Below, one piece after another: positions 45,678 to 56,900 of a stretch of 64,000 nt of DNA. Positions within the stretch are counted from its first letter, which is position 1, and every line of letters begins with the position of its first letter. Location: NCBI GenBank assembly GCA_963965975.1, contig OZ014413.1, forward strand, positions 2,428,001 through 2,492,000, in the 5' to 3' direction. The position numbers were made by a program, and so were the translations under genes. This DNA is from Xestospongia bergquistia. Lineage: Eukaryota > Porifera > Demospongiae > Haplosclerida > Petrosiidae. The notes beneath the pieces were generated by a model, which worked only from the letters and a program-made list of their open reading frames with translations, had not been told where the DNA came from and ran no database searches.

Positions 45678-46119
45678 CTTTCTATATTAGAGATAAAATG
45701 TGAAGGTGTACTTCAAAACAAAGATCCCAATGAGTTAATTCTCAAAGATGAACATAATTTTTATGCTATAAGCCACTTAACTTAAACTTTTAATGATTGT
45801 ACATCATTCTACACTTAAAATATTTTAAAACTATATTATCTGCATAACTAGGTCTATTCACACCATCATATAATGTTGTTATTGAATGTGAAATTGAGCC
45901 ATTTTTATTGTAAAGCAAGAAAGATAATATATAGTTGTGTGTCTACAAATTTATTAAAAAAAATAATGGTGTTGGACACAAATATAACTTTTAACAGTCT
46001 TCTGATTTTAAAATTAAACAAAAGATTTTGATTCTACAGGTAATCATTAAGTTTGGTCATATTGTTTGTTCTTCAATATCTTTTTATTTTCATTCTTACC
46101 TGGTTAATCTATGTAAATT
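44346..46119. other. Gene-free AT-rich stretch
   Basis: The left part, up to 45442, belongs to the segmental duplication; the right part is unique. A (TA)n run lies at about 45648-45672. Short open frames here (for example 44406-44591 and 45086-45283) show no family features and are broken or altered in the paralogous copy. Confidence 0.5.
45648..45672. repeat. (TA)n microsatellite
   Basis: About a dozen uninterrupted TA dinucleotides. Confidence 0.8.
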
Positions 46120-47230
46120 ATGAATACATACGGTATTGGGCAATATTACAATCAGTTTCTGCTTTGCTATCTCAGCATTAGCTTTAGCCACTATTTGCTG
46201 TAGTCACAATCATTTATTTGCTGAGCCTGTAGGACATACCAATCCAGTTAAATTGATATTTAAAGTTATTGACTTTAGTAGAAGACATAAACAACTAGTG
46301 AGACATAGTGTATTCACTTATTGGGATTTGCCTCCATCCAGAATAGACTTTGATAAAGAAAGATACAAAGGACCTTTTACAAATGAAGAAGTAGAGGATG
46401 TTAAACGTTTTGGACGTGTTTTCTTGATGTTATTGACATTATATGGTCTATTTATATATTTGGGTACTAGGTGACTACTTGGAATATTTTTAATCCATTA
46501 TATACCACAACTATCATATAGTAGTGAATTAAAGAATTCATCTTATGAGGTTTTTAGGGCAGTAATGGGAACTGAAGTCTCACTTTTGGCTGTCCATTTT
46601 GCTATCATAGTTGGTATTCCAGTGTATATATGTCTACTATGGCCATGTTTATGTCGTCGATTTAATCCCACAATGAAAAAAAATGGGAATTGGAATTTTA
46701 CTTATTAAAATTTAGGATATGCTTTCACAAATGTATTCATTTCTGTGTTGTTTAATCACACACAATTGAGCAAAGAAGTATAATGTTTTGACAACAGTGA
46801 AACAGATAATATGGCAGAAGAAAAAGCAGAAAATTCATTGTTTATTATTGCTCAATCACTAAATGGGTTAGGTTACTTACTGGTATTTCTGACTGCGTTA
46901 GAATTTATATTAGCTCAGGCTCCATGCAGTATGCGAGGCCTTCTAATTACATTATGGTATGCCTACCAGTCACTAGGAGTAGCTATCAGATTAATATTAG
47001 ATTTATCATTGTCAGATATATGCCATCAATTCTGGCTGTACATTGTGAACACAATTTTGACCACAGATTCTTTCATTTCTTATATCATCATGTCTCGTTG
47101 TTACAAATATCATCAAAGAGAAGAACACTTTGATATCAATCGTCAAGCTATTATTGAGGAGTATACAGAGAGACAACTAATAAGACAGGTCACAGAAATT
47201 GATGACATTTCCTACAATACTGTTGATTGA
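46120..47230 (+). pseudogene. Divergent POT/SLC15-like transporter pseudogene H
   Basis: Bases 46136-46474 encode a TM6-like segment, then HTNPVKLIFKVIDFSRRHK, VFTYWDLPPSRIDFDKERYK and GPFTNEEVEDVKRF, clearly the central loop. After an early stop at 46472 the following 330 bases carry TM8-TM9-like pieces in shifting frames (CLCRRFNPTMKK and, in another frame, MGIGILL). Bases 46811-47230 encode TM10-TM12 and the tail (LEFILAQAPCSMRG, HQREEHFDINRQ, EEYTERQL) in an open frame. TM1-TM5 are missing. It is much more divergent than the other copies, so it represents an older lineage. An intron-containing gene is conceivable but several stops and shifts argue for decay. Confidence 0.7.
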
Positions 47231-47603
47231 TAAGGCATAATAATTATTTTAAAGTAAATTTTAAAGGTTTCCTTATGTATAGCATATAACTTACATCAAT
47301 ATGTTTGTTGTTTATATTAAAGAATTATGTAAAAAAAAACATATGCTCAAACCAAAGCATATTGCAAAAATTATTTTTAGTGGCTGAATCTTTAGTACAC
47401 ATATACATTGCTCTATTGTTTATGTCTCTTTAATTTTAAGGGGTTTGATGCTTTATTTTAATGGTAACACTTCACAATTCAAGTTACTAATTCGTTCTGA
47501 TACAAGCACTAAATATTTTTAGAATATTATTGAGGATTTATTGTAATAAATATTATTTAAGAAGCAAGTGAAGTTACTTGTTTTGATATATATATTTGTT
47601 TTG

Positions 47604-47650
<47 letters not shown>

Positions 47651-47765
47651 ACATCCTCATCAAGTTAATTATCTTCAGCCTCATATATTATACATTTAAT
47701 TTGTCATATAACTATACTTGAGTTTATATTCAATATTAGTTTAAGTAGTAGTCTTCTTTTTATAA
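47231..47765. other. Spacer with a compound microsatellite
   Basis: A CATA/TA compound microsatellite lies at about 47606-47650. No gene was recognised. Confidence 0.5.
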
Positions 47766-48060
47766 CTGTTAGCATCCCAATAGTGACACTTGTCTTCAGA
47801 ATTGGGCAATGTTTAATCAGAGACTTTGTCATAGTATCCTATGTAATATCAGGTGTGGCTGTATCTAGAGTTATCAGTAATTCTCTCTCTTCTGTGATCT
47901 TCTCACAGAAGAGCAGTTAGAAAACGTCAAAAAAGTGCTACAACTAAAACATATATATGTTTGTATAATAAGCTTGTTTTATGGATATGACATGGAATAT
48001 TGTGTCTAGTCTAAACAAAAGAACATAAGTCCAGACATGTTTTGTAATGAAAGGAACTGC
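47766..48060 (+). pseudogene. Transporter fragment, TM5 to TM7
   Basis: It reads VSIPIVTLVFRIGQCLIRDF, VIVSYVISGVAVSRVI and then, after a deletion removing most of the central loop, TEEQLENVKKVLQLK and DMEYCVSSLNKR. This is the E-type order with about 40 loop residues lost and frame breaks. Confidence 0.6.
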
Positions 48061-48265
48061 TCACTTACTAATTGTTTATCGCACCAGAAAATAAAAAAAG
48101 GTGTGTCAATATATGAACCTTTATCACTTCATTCAGTGTAATTGTTTGGTATTAGATTGCAATTTAAAATCAGAATAATTTGTGCATTATATGTCAAAGC
48201 ATATTCTATTATGTCTTAAAATGTCCCGCTATTTTCATTATATTATATACTATTCCTGTACCTAG

Positions 48266-48579
48266 CTAAACATCACATCACAATATTATCATTGATATTG
48301 GATATAGTTTATTTTTCTTATTATTTACTCCATTTGCTCTACTTTCTGATATCAAGACAGGTAGATATAATACAATTATTACTGGTGTTTACTTCTCATT
48401 TGTATCTTGGATAAAAGTAGGCCTGGCCTTATTATTAAGATTCCTTTAAATACTGTTCCTGTACCTAGCTAAACATTAGAAGTTACAAGTGAGAGAAAAT
48501 GAAGTCAATGTATATAGGAATATTTTATGAGAGATACTAGACCAAGATGTAGAGTACTTTCATAGTAGCAGATTATAGT
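48266..48579 (+). pseudogene. Transporter fragment, TM2-TM3 fused to the C-terminal tail
   Basis: Bases about 48269-48446 read HHNIIIDIGYSLFFLLF and then SDIKTGRYNTIITGVYFSFV, matching TM2-TM3 of plus-strand family members. Directly after this, bases 48450-48579 read LFLYLAKH, a stop, KLQVRENEVNVY and DQDVEYF, matching the end of TM12 and the tail. The whole middle has been deleted. A second copy of the YLAKH segment lies just upstream near 48250. Confidence 0.6.
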
Positions 48580-49298
48580 GTTAAGCCTTTAGTTGTGGCT
48601 ACTATGTTGTGATATTATTGCTCTAACATTGTTCAAGATACCATCCATACTATGCATATTTTTTAAAATATTCATACACAGTCAAATTGTCAATAACATA
48701 ACTCAAAGTACTATAGGGCTAGATATAATCCGAGAAAACTTTCAAAAATGGAGGATTAAACTTAACTTCATATAAAAGTCCATGTTAAAACTCTTCCATT
48801 ATCAATCATAATTTGCCCATTCTAAATGGATGTCCTTATACTCTACAACAAGTTGGGTATGTCATATACAACTTGATCAAGACTATAGACATATTCTGAT
48901 TTTCCTGGCTTCTTAACAATGCTCCTGCTATGGGCTTGTTGAATCTTATTTAACCAATTTATAGTCCTCTGTAGGTTTATAGCTATCATTGAACAACAGA
49001 AGAATATGAAATCATAATTAAAAATAACTCTACATAGGCTGTGCTGCTGCCTAACTGATAATGGTCAGCCAGGTACAGTCAGTATTAACGAGCTGTCAGT
49101 TGGTTGCCTTAATAGTTCTACAGTTGCAACATGCTGACATATACAATTACGTAAGATTGATTAAAGTTAGCTTAATAACTCAAAATTTAGAAAATGAAGT
49201 TAATGCAACAATGCAAAAAAAACAATTATAGTACAAAAGCAGTTATGTATTAACTGTAGTAGCATATAATGAGAATGAAGTATTTTTCTGAGGTTTAA
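48580..49298. other. Downstream flank of J2
   Basis: Beyond the left duplication edge at 48612 it matches 38811-39353, with an extra roughly 130-base stretch near 48925-49055 that copy 1 lacks. No gene is seen. Confidence 0.5.
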
Positions 49299-49868
49299 TT
49301 AGCCTATGACATTAAAAATAAGAAACACTACTTCTGCTTCTACACCAACTTCGGTCAAGGTTGACACCAACTTAATTTTATGGTCAGTGACATTTTTGAC
49401 ATCTTTACGAACTCCAAGGCTTTTAGCAAATTCATCAATGAAATCCTGACAATTGTTGGCAAAGACTTTATATCCTCCCATTGTACGAAGTACTTTAAGA
49501 CATTGTTCAAAAATATTGAAGCCAGAGGAAGCAATTTCTCCAACATATCCTTTTCTTAGGTCAGGGTGATTTTTTAAATCCATTATAAAAAAACGAACAA
49601 TGACTTTTACATCGCCTTTTTCCGTTGTTTCTTTATTGAATAACTCAATTGTAAATGCCTTTTTTGTGTCTGCATGTTCAAACATAAGAGACCAGCGTCC
49701 AAACGTTTCTTTAGAGAGTACATAAGTAAACCATTTTGCTTTGGTAAAAAGTTTAGGAAAGAATGAACTATTGTTCTCAAAAAGACAATATGATGAACCA
49801 TAAAACATAATATCGCTTTGGACAACATCATCATCATTGCTCAGCATGAATCCCTCCTCAGTAGACAT
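49299..49868 (-). CDS. Papain-fold/LRAT-like protein J2
   Basis: The ORF has 189 residues. It differs from J1 by the loss of three residues near the N-terminus (MSTEEGF against MSTKLDEEGF), about four substitutions, and one extra glycine at the end. The GRWSLMFEH motif with Arg in the His position and the FANNCQDFIDEF cysteine box are unchanged, so the unusual His loss predates the duplication and has been kept. The start is supported by conservation of the ATG and of the upstream sequence. This strong protein conservation suggests that both copies are expressed and constrained, or that conversion has occurred. Confidence 0.65.
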   Translation of the reverse strand: MSTEEGFMLSNDDDVVQSDIMFYGSSYCLFENNSSFFPKLFTKAKWFTYVLSKETFGRWSLMFEHADTKKAFTIELFNKETTEKGDVKVIVRFFIMDLKNHPDLRKGYVGEIASSGFNIFEQCLKVLRTMGGYKVFANNCQDFIDEFAKSLGVRKDVKNVTDHKIKLVSTLTEVGVEAEVVFLIFNVIG

Positions 49869-50894
49869 GATCTAAAGATAATAAAAAAATTAGTCAGTAT
49901 GAAGACACAAGTGTTGTAAACTGTATTAGCAAAGACTTTTTGTAAGCGAGTAACTTCCAGAAACACTAGTTAAGTGTTGCCAGTGAATGTATTAGTAGTA
50001 GCAAGTTAGTGGCTGTTAATATAATTAAATTATAACAGCCTCTGTCAGTAAATATGAAATATAACATACAACATACAGTATACTCTTATACTATACAAAT
50101 AATATTTTCAAAAGTTAATTATTACATAGCAGACACACAGTTATTAAATTGTCATTTATGAATAACAATTTTTGCAAATCATTTACGAAATTTGCTAAAC
50201 CTTTTTAAACAAAAAATTTCGTAGTATGCTACTTAAACAACACTTTATCTTAAAGAGCTCCAAATTTTTAACACAATAACTATTTGTGTAATAACATCAC
50301 TGAGAATATAGTTTTAAGGACAGCTATACTCCATATGCTTTAACAGCTTTCAACTTAGACAGTGATTTCCTGCTTTTCATCACTGATTTATGTATATTTT
50401 CAGTGATATTTTTACACATACATAGTTATTATGTTAAAAATTTGGAGCTCTAATCATTAGTATTCTATATCTTTACATCAGACAAAAATTAAAATCAGAA
50501 AAATATCTGATTTCCAAAAATGATTGCAGTAATAACTGCATGTTAAGTTAAACAAAGATGACAACATTAAATGGTGTATCATCAAAACAATGTACATGTT
50601 CACATGTTTAATTTCAATCAGTTTTATCTATCAATGCTTAAACGTCCTTCAAGTTTTTTGGTCAATTAGCAAATTTGACAAATATAATACATTATTATCT
50701 TATTATATTAATTATTAAATTATATAATCAATTATCATATATTTATGGAAAGAAAAGGACAAATAAAAGTTTATAGCAAATACTTAAAGTATTTTTGAAG
50801 TTTATATAATCATATAATCTATAAACTGTTAATTAAGACAAATAAATTTAATGGAATGATATGTGATCTATATAACACATAATCTCAAGTCTTA
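49869..50894. other. Spacer between K2 and J2
   Basis: It is homologous to 39930-40976 except for an inverted-repeat region at 50255-50450 and small indels. No gene is seen. Confidence 0.5.
50255..50450. repeat. Long inverted repeat found only in duplication copy 2
   Basis: The arm 50255-50310 (GAGCTCCAAATTTTTAACAC...) is the complement of 50393-50450 (...TTAAAAATTTGGAGCTC) with a few mismatches. The spacer is about 82 bases. Copy 1 has only the right arm (40409-40462). The sequence left of the first arm (TACTTAAACAACACTTTATC) matches the complement of what follows the arm in copy 1, consistent with a local inverted duplication. Confidence 0.65.
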
Positions 50895-51524
50895 TTATAT
50901 TTGGAGTATAACACGAAGGACAACACCAATGATAATAATAGCTACAATAAGATCACTTGATGGGTGAACTGCCTGAAGATTTCCAAAATCAGCTGCAAGG
51001 TTAGCTGTAAGGTTAGCAACATAATGTTGACAATTGTGGCCAAGTCCTATGTACGGACCAAAATTTCTAATGACAACATGAGCACGATAAAGAATCTCCA
51101 ACATCGAAGTACGTATTCGTCCTAAGTGACGTAAGTTGTCAACAGCTGCATTAGTAGCCATCATTCGAAAATCCACTCTTCTACCACCATCAATTAATAC
51201 AAGGTCAACGAAAAAGGAATTTCCAGTATCAACTGATCGAAATAGTAAACAGTAATGAAAAATATTACCACGACTAAACAAATAAACATCCCAGTCTACG
51301 TTGGCTTCTGGATTATGAATTATGTTAGCGTTTCTTAGCCAAAACATCAATGAATTTCCATATATTTGTCTATCAGTAATATTATAGGCAACAGCAACAC
51401 CAGGTAAAGAAGCTGTTGATGACTCCATATCTGTTTGACTATTGATACATGTGAAATTTAACTTTGGCTTTAAAGGATTATCATGGACACTTTCCAAACA
51501 GTGTAAGACAGTTAACAGATGCAC
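50895..51524 (-). CDS. Papain-fold/LRAT-like protein K2
   Basis: The ORF has 209 residues, or about 177 from the internal MESSTAS start. Candidate catalytic residues are kept: FHYCLLF (His retained, Trp to Tyr) and GHNCQHYVANL. The C-terminal helix is LIVAIIIIGVVLRVILQI. Compared with K1 it has many substitutions in the N-terminal third and around the His motif, a four-residue insertion (TANL) after the Cys box, and a nearly unchanged middle (CLLFRSVDTGNSFFVDLVLI). It stands upstream of J2 in the same orientation. A membrane-anchored lipid-modifying or thiol-hydrolase role is the family-based guess. Confidence 0.65.
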   Translation of the reverse strand: MHLLTVLHCLESVHDNPLKPKLNFTCINSQTDMESSTASLPGVAVAYNITDRQIYGNSLMFWLRNANIIHNPEANVDWDVYLFSRGNIFHYCLLFRSVDTGNSFFVDLVLIDGGRRVDFRMMATNAAVDNLRHLGRIRTSMLEILYRAHVVIRNFGPYIGLGHNCQHYVANLTANLAADFGNLQAVHPSSDLIVAIIIIGVVLRVILQI

Positions 51525-51736
51525 TAATTATCTTCATGAATACACAATAATAAAATCAGGTAATTACTATAAATATTAATATTTGTTGACATAAACATAA
51601 TAAGTTTTATTAAAATTAATTAATTAATGGCATGTGGTTTTATAGAATAAAGGTTATATGGCAAATGTTGTCTTTTGTGTACCTTTACACATTTTTCTGG
51701 ACAAAGCAAAATAATATCAAATAACTAAAAAGGGCT

Positions 51737-51970
51737 CTCTGTTAGTATCTGAATATAAGATGCATCTCTGTTAGTATCTGAATATAAGATGCATCTCTGT
51801 TAGTATCTGAGTATAAGATATATCTCTGTTAGTATCTGAATATAAGATGCATCTCTGTTAGTATCTGAGTATAAGATGTATATCTCTGTTAGTATCTAAA
51901 TATAAGATGTATCTCTGTTAGTATCTGAATATAAGTTGCATCTCTGTTAGTATCTGAATATAAGATGAAT
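51737..51970. repeat. 29-base minisatellite, eight units
   Basis: Eight units of CTCTGTTAGTATCTGAATAT + AAGATGCAT occur with variants; one unit has two extra bases. It ends in CTCGG exactly like the four-unit array of copy 1. Confidence 0.85.
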
Positions 51971-52568
51971 CTCGGTATATTTTTGAAACAGATATGGAAG
52001 CAAATACTAATTTACAATCATAAAAATTTTAGTGTTATTTTAATTTCAATTTAGTACTTTATGTAACATCCAGAATTTAATTAATAAAAAAAGATTATTA
52101 TTAAAAATGTACATTGTTAGTAGCACAATTTACGTACTAAAGAAATCATAAAATACAAATGGCATAGCAAAAACTCATTACATGCATAATATAATTATTA
52201 TATATCATTTGCTACAGAATCATACATAAATGTATATATACATTTATACACACAAGCCACTATTATAGTACACTTAAACAATAAGGCTGGCTTTGCCTTT
52301 TGATACAACTCTAATGTCATAATATTAACATGCAAGACAGATTGTCATTTAAAAGACTATTTGTGAAATTCTTAAATACTAATTCTGAAAGATTTTGTCA
52401 CACTTGCTATATTGATAGAGTTCCTGAGACCATCAAAAATATTATATGTAGTCATATTTTAGTTAACTACTAAAGCCTTATAGTTAAACAGAGATAAATT
52501 TAGATATCTAACTAAAAGTGTTTAATAATATGTAAAACTAAATAAAACTAAATAAAATTATCTACTAA

Positions 52569-52873
52569 GAAAGTAAAAGTAACTGTAACCATCTATAGCT
52601 ACAAGTATAAGTGTAACTAACTACAAGTAACAGTAACCAACTGTAACAACTAACTCAAGTAAGTAACTATAACTAATTATATATAAACATAACTAACCGT
52701 AACTAATTCTAGTGAGTAACAATAACTAATTTCAGTTAACTGTAACTAACAGTAGCTAACTGTAACTAACAGTGACTAACTTCAACTAACAGTAACTAAC
52801 TGTAAATAACTGTAACAAACTGTAACTAACTCTAGTAACTAACAGTAACTAACTATAACTAACTCTAGTAAGT
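52569..52873. repeat. TAACTAACWG degenerate tandem repeat, copy 2
   Basis: This tract is homologous to 42858-43097 plus the flanking part before 42632. Units are more diverged here (for example TAACTTCAAC and TAACTGTAAATAAC). Confidence 0.7.
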
Positions 52874-53716
52874 AAATTTAAACTACAATTACAAATAAAT
52901 TTAACATACATGTGATATCATGTACTATTACGGAAATTAATTGGAACAGGAAGTGGTGATTGAAGATTGAAATAGGACTACCACTAGAGTAAAGACATTC
53001 ATCTAAACTAGTGTCAAAAAATGCCTGGATCAATCATTTATTTACAAGCTAAGAATAATATTTGTTCTTATTACTAATACCTCATCATTTTTGGAAGAGG
53101 ATAATATGAAGAAGAAACATTAATATCTCTCAAAAACATTAATTAAGACTTTAGCATGCAATAGCTATATCTACTGACCAATTTATATAAAAGTGTTTAA
53201 AGAAGTTAGCCTAACCATTCAAATATAACCAATGCACAGTTAATATTTATTAAACGTATAGAGAATTGATATAGCAATAAGCAAATACTTCATTCTAAAC
53301 ATTTCCATTTATATTTTTATTTTTTTTTTTTTATTTTTATTTTTTTTCCATTTTTTATTTTAATATTACTATAGAAATTTACATCGAGTACCAGAAATAT
53401 AAAAAGACAAGCAATGTTGACATAAGCTCTATGCACTGTCTTCTTCACACCTTTTGATAACACATACATTAACAGTCACAACTCACAAGACTATGCATAT
53501 TTGTTCTAATATAAACGTTACATAAACTTACAAAAAGTAATAATCATGTTATTGTTAATCAATTCATCTCCTCTTAATTGAAGTATCTAGGTTTGTGTCA
53601 TATGTCTTAATAGCCAATGAACAAGTGAAGGCTAACAGATTATTTTCAATCATGTTTTAAGAGTAAAAAGATGAAATTGTGTACATGTTGTCATTATATT
53701 AAAGAAACATTATTGT

Positions 53717-53721
53717 CTTTC
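53717..53721. repeat. Target-site duplication, left (CTTTC)
   Basis: CTTTC lies immediately before the 5' LTR and is repeated at 58169-58173 immediately after the 3' LTR. Five bases is usual for Ty3/gypsy integrases. Confidence 0.85.
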
Positions 53722-53964
53722 TGTTGTGAACTAACCTAAGTGTGTTAATTAGTGTAAATTTAGGATTATACAATTATGGTTTGTGTTGATTACTTTGTGT
53801 TAATATCTTTTATGCTAGGCTATTGTCACATTGTTCTTTTCTTGTAGTTTTTGTTCATGTGTAAATTAGTTCTCATTTGCTCTACTTGTATTTAAGTTGT
53901 TCACTTTCTTAGTTGTTCATGATAATAAATTCTAGTCAGTTAATAAAGTGATTAGGACATTACA
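53722..53964 (+). repeat. 5' LTR (243 bp)
   Basis: It begins TGTTGTGAACTAACC and ends GGACATTACA. It includes an AATAAA at about 53923-53945, which may serve polyadenylation in the 3' copy. Confidence 0.92.
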
Positions 53965-53966
53965 AT

Positions 53967-53980
53967 TGGCGACGAGGGTA
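53967..53980 (+). other. Putative primer-binding site
   Basis: TGGCGACGAGGGT lies two bases after the LTR. Starting with TGG, it could pair with the CCA end of a host tRNA; I cannot name the tRNA. Confidence 0.6.
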
Positions 53981-53987
53981 AACTTCG

Positions 53988-56900
53988 ATGGCAACTCATG
54001 GTTCTGTGGGAGAATTTGCTCCGGGCAAAGAGACCTGGTTTTCTTATGCAGAGAGGCTTGAGCAATATTTCCTGGCAAACGATGTACAAGCTCAGGAAAA
54101 GAAAAGAGCTATCCTCTTAAGTGTTTGTGGTGCATCGACGTACCAACTAATTCGTAACTTAGTATCTCCACAGAAACCGTCAGAGAAGACCTTCGACGAG
54201 CTGGTGAAGTTAGTACAGGAACACCATCAGCCGCCGCCGTCTGTTACAGTTCAACGATTCGCCTTCCACTCCCGTACGCGTAAGGAGGGAGAATCTATCG
54301 CCAACTTCGTTGCTCACCTTCGAGAACTTTCGGAACATTGCCAGTTTGGTGACACACTCAACGATATGCTTAGAGATCGCCTTATCTGTGGATGTAATGA
54401 TGATCGCCTGCAACGTCTACTGTTGGCAAAACCACCACCTCTAACGTTTGACAAGGCATTTACAATTGCACAAGCCCACGAATCGGCTGAACGAAGTGCC
54501 AAAGATCTACTAAGGGCGGACTCATCTCAGGTTAACTCACTGAAAGGACGACGAGATCCTCATTTCTCAAGAGATCGTGCTGTTAGCATCGAATGTTATC
54601 GGTGTCTAGGGGCCCATTCCCCAGCTGTTTGCAGATTCAAAGACGTTGCCTGTTCATTCTGTAAGAAAACAGGGCACATTGCAAGGGCCTGTCGTTCTAA
54701 AAGGGGTCCTGTACAAAAGGACACTCACAAAAGTACTCACACTACGCGTAGGAAAAACCTGAGAGATACGCCGAAACGAGCGCATCAAATCACTGACTCG
54801 GAAGCTGACCACTCCCCCAACGAATCAACGTATACATTGTTTAACATGAATACCAATCGTGTGAAACCCATTCAGGTGACCGTGAATGTTAACGGTGTGG
54901 ACATCACCATGGAAGTAGACACTGGAGCCTCGGTTTCAATAATCAGCGAGTCTACATATCGCAAGTACTGGGAAAAAGGCCAAGCACCGCCTATTGTACC
55001 ATCCAGTACCAATCTGAAAACTTATACAGGTGAACAATTATCTATAAAGGGGGTTATAAATGTCACAGTTAAATATGAAAACCAATGTCACTCTTTGCAG
55101 CTTACAGTTGTGAAAGGATCTGGACCAAGTCTCCTTGGAAGAGATTGGTTACTCAAGATAAAACTCAACTGGGAAAAACTGCACTTAAATTATTTACAAC
55201 CTAAAGCCTTGAAATTAGAGGATGTTCTAAGTCGTCACAACGTGCTGTTCAAAGATGAACTAGGGCTAGTACAAAGCACACAAGCAAAACTACATGTTGA
55301 CCCACAAAGTCAACCCAAATACTTCAGACCAAGACCAATTCCATATGCTCTACGAGGTAAAGTGGAACAAGAACTAGAAAGACTGGAGAAAGCTGGCATC
55401 ATAGAGCCTGTAGAATTTTCAGAATGGGCTGCACCTGTTGTCCCAGTCATCAAACGGGATGGAACTGTTAGAATTTGTGGTGACTACAAGCTCACCGTAA
55501 ACCAAGCCGCTAAGTTAGATACTTACCCACTTCCCAAGGTGGACGATCTCTTCTCTCAACTGGCTGGAGGGAAAAAGTTTACAAAACTTGACCTTGCACA
55601 TGCATACCAACAGATAGCTCTAGAACCTGACTCCAAGCAGTACTTAACCATCAATACTCACAAAGGATTATATCAATACACTCGTCTTCCCTTTGGAGTC
55701 CACTCAGCACCAGCAATCTTTCAACGAACAATAGAAGGCATTTTTAGAGGTGTCAAGAACGTTGCTGTCTATATTGATGACATTCTCATTACAGGTGTGT
55801 CTGAAGAAGAGCACCTGCAAACGTTGGACAAGGTGTTGAGTCGACTAAAGGCAGAGGGGATGCGTCTGAAGCAAGACAAATGTGCCTTTATGCTCCCAAA
55901 GGTTGAATACCTGGGGCATGTTATAACAGCTAAAGGACTACACCCAGCTGAAGATAAAATTCGAGCTATTTTAAAAGCTCCTGTTCCTCATAATGTGGCA
56001 CAATTACGTTCATTTCTCGGTCTGGTGAATTATTATGGAAAATTCCTTCACCACTTATCTACTTTGTTAGCACCACTTTACACTCTGTTACAAAAGAATA
56101 AGAAATGGTTTTGGGGAACAGATCAGAAGAAAGCCTTCTCAGATATCAAAGAAATATTAACTTCTCCAAAGTTGTTGGTCCATTATGATCCTAAGAAAAA
56201 GTTAATGCTCTCATGCGATGCCTCTCCTTATGGAATAGGAGCTGTGCTGTCTCATATCATGGAGGATGGATCAGAAAAGCCAGTAGCATTTACATCACGT
56301 TCTCTCGCTCCAGCTGAGAAGAGGTATTCTCAGCTTGATAAAGAAGCATTAGCAATTATATTTGGAGTGAAGAAGTTTCACCACTATTTGTTTGGTCGAC
56401 ATTTTACCATTTGTTCAGACCACAAGCCATTTCAGCATCTATTTAATGAAAATCGTCTCATTCCATCTTTAGCGTCAGCAAGAATTCAACGTTGGGCACT
56501 GGCCTTGAGCGCCTATGAATATAACATCGTCTATAAATCAGGAAATTCAAACGCAAACGCTGACCTACTTAGCAGACTTCCCTTACCAGAAACTATCGCA
56601 GATGTTCCTATCCCTGGTGAATTAATACTGCTCATGGAAACCATGCAATCGTCACCCATAACGAGCACAAAAATCAAGTCTTGGACGGATAAAGACCCTA
56701 TATTAGCTCGCGTACGAAATTGTACACTAAAGGGGTGGACTAAAACGAGTGCTGAAGATTTACACCCATTCTCCCAACGAAAAGAGGAGTTAAGTGTCCA
56801 AGATGGTTGCATACTTTTGGGTTGCCGAGTAGTAATTCCAAAAGTAGGAAGAGAGAAGTTGCTTGATCAGTTACACGAAACTCACCCTGGTATTGTCAGG

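Larger units (their letters stand above)
51525..53716. other. Repeat-rich region upstream of K2
   Basis: It corresponds to 41610-43825. It has the eight-unit minisatellite, the TAACTAAC tract and a T-rich insertion at about 53315-53360. There is no gene. Confidence 0.5.
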
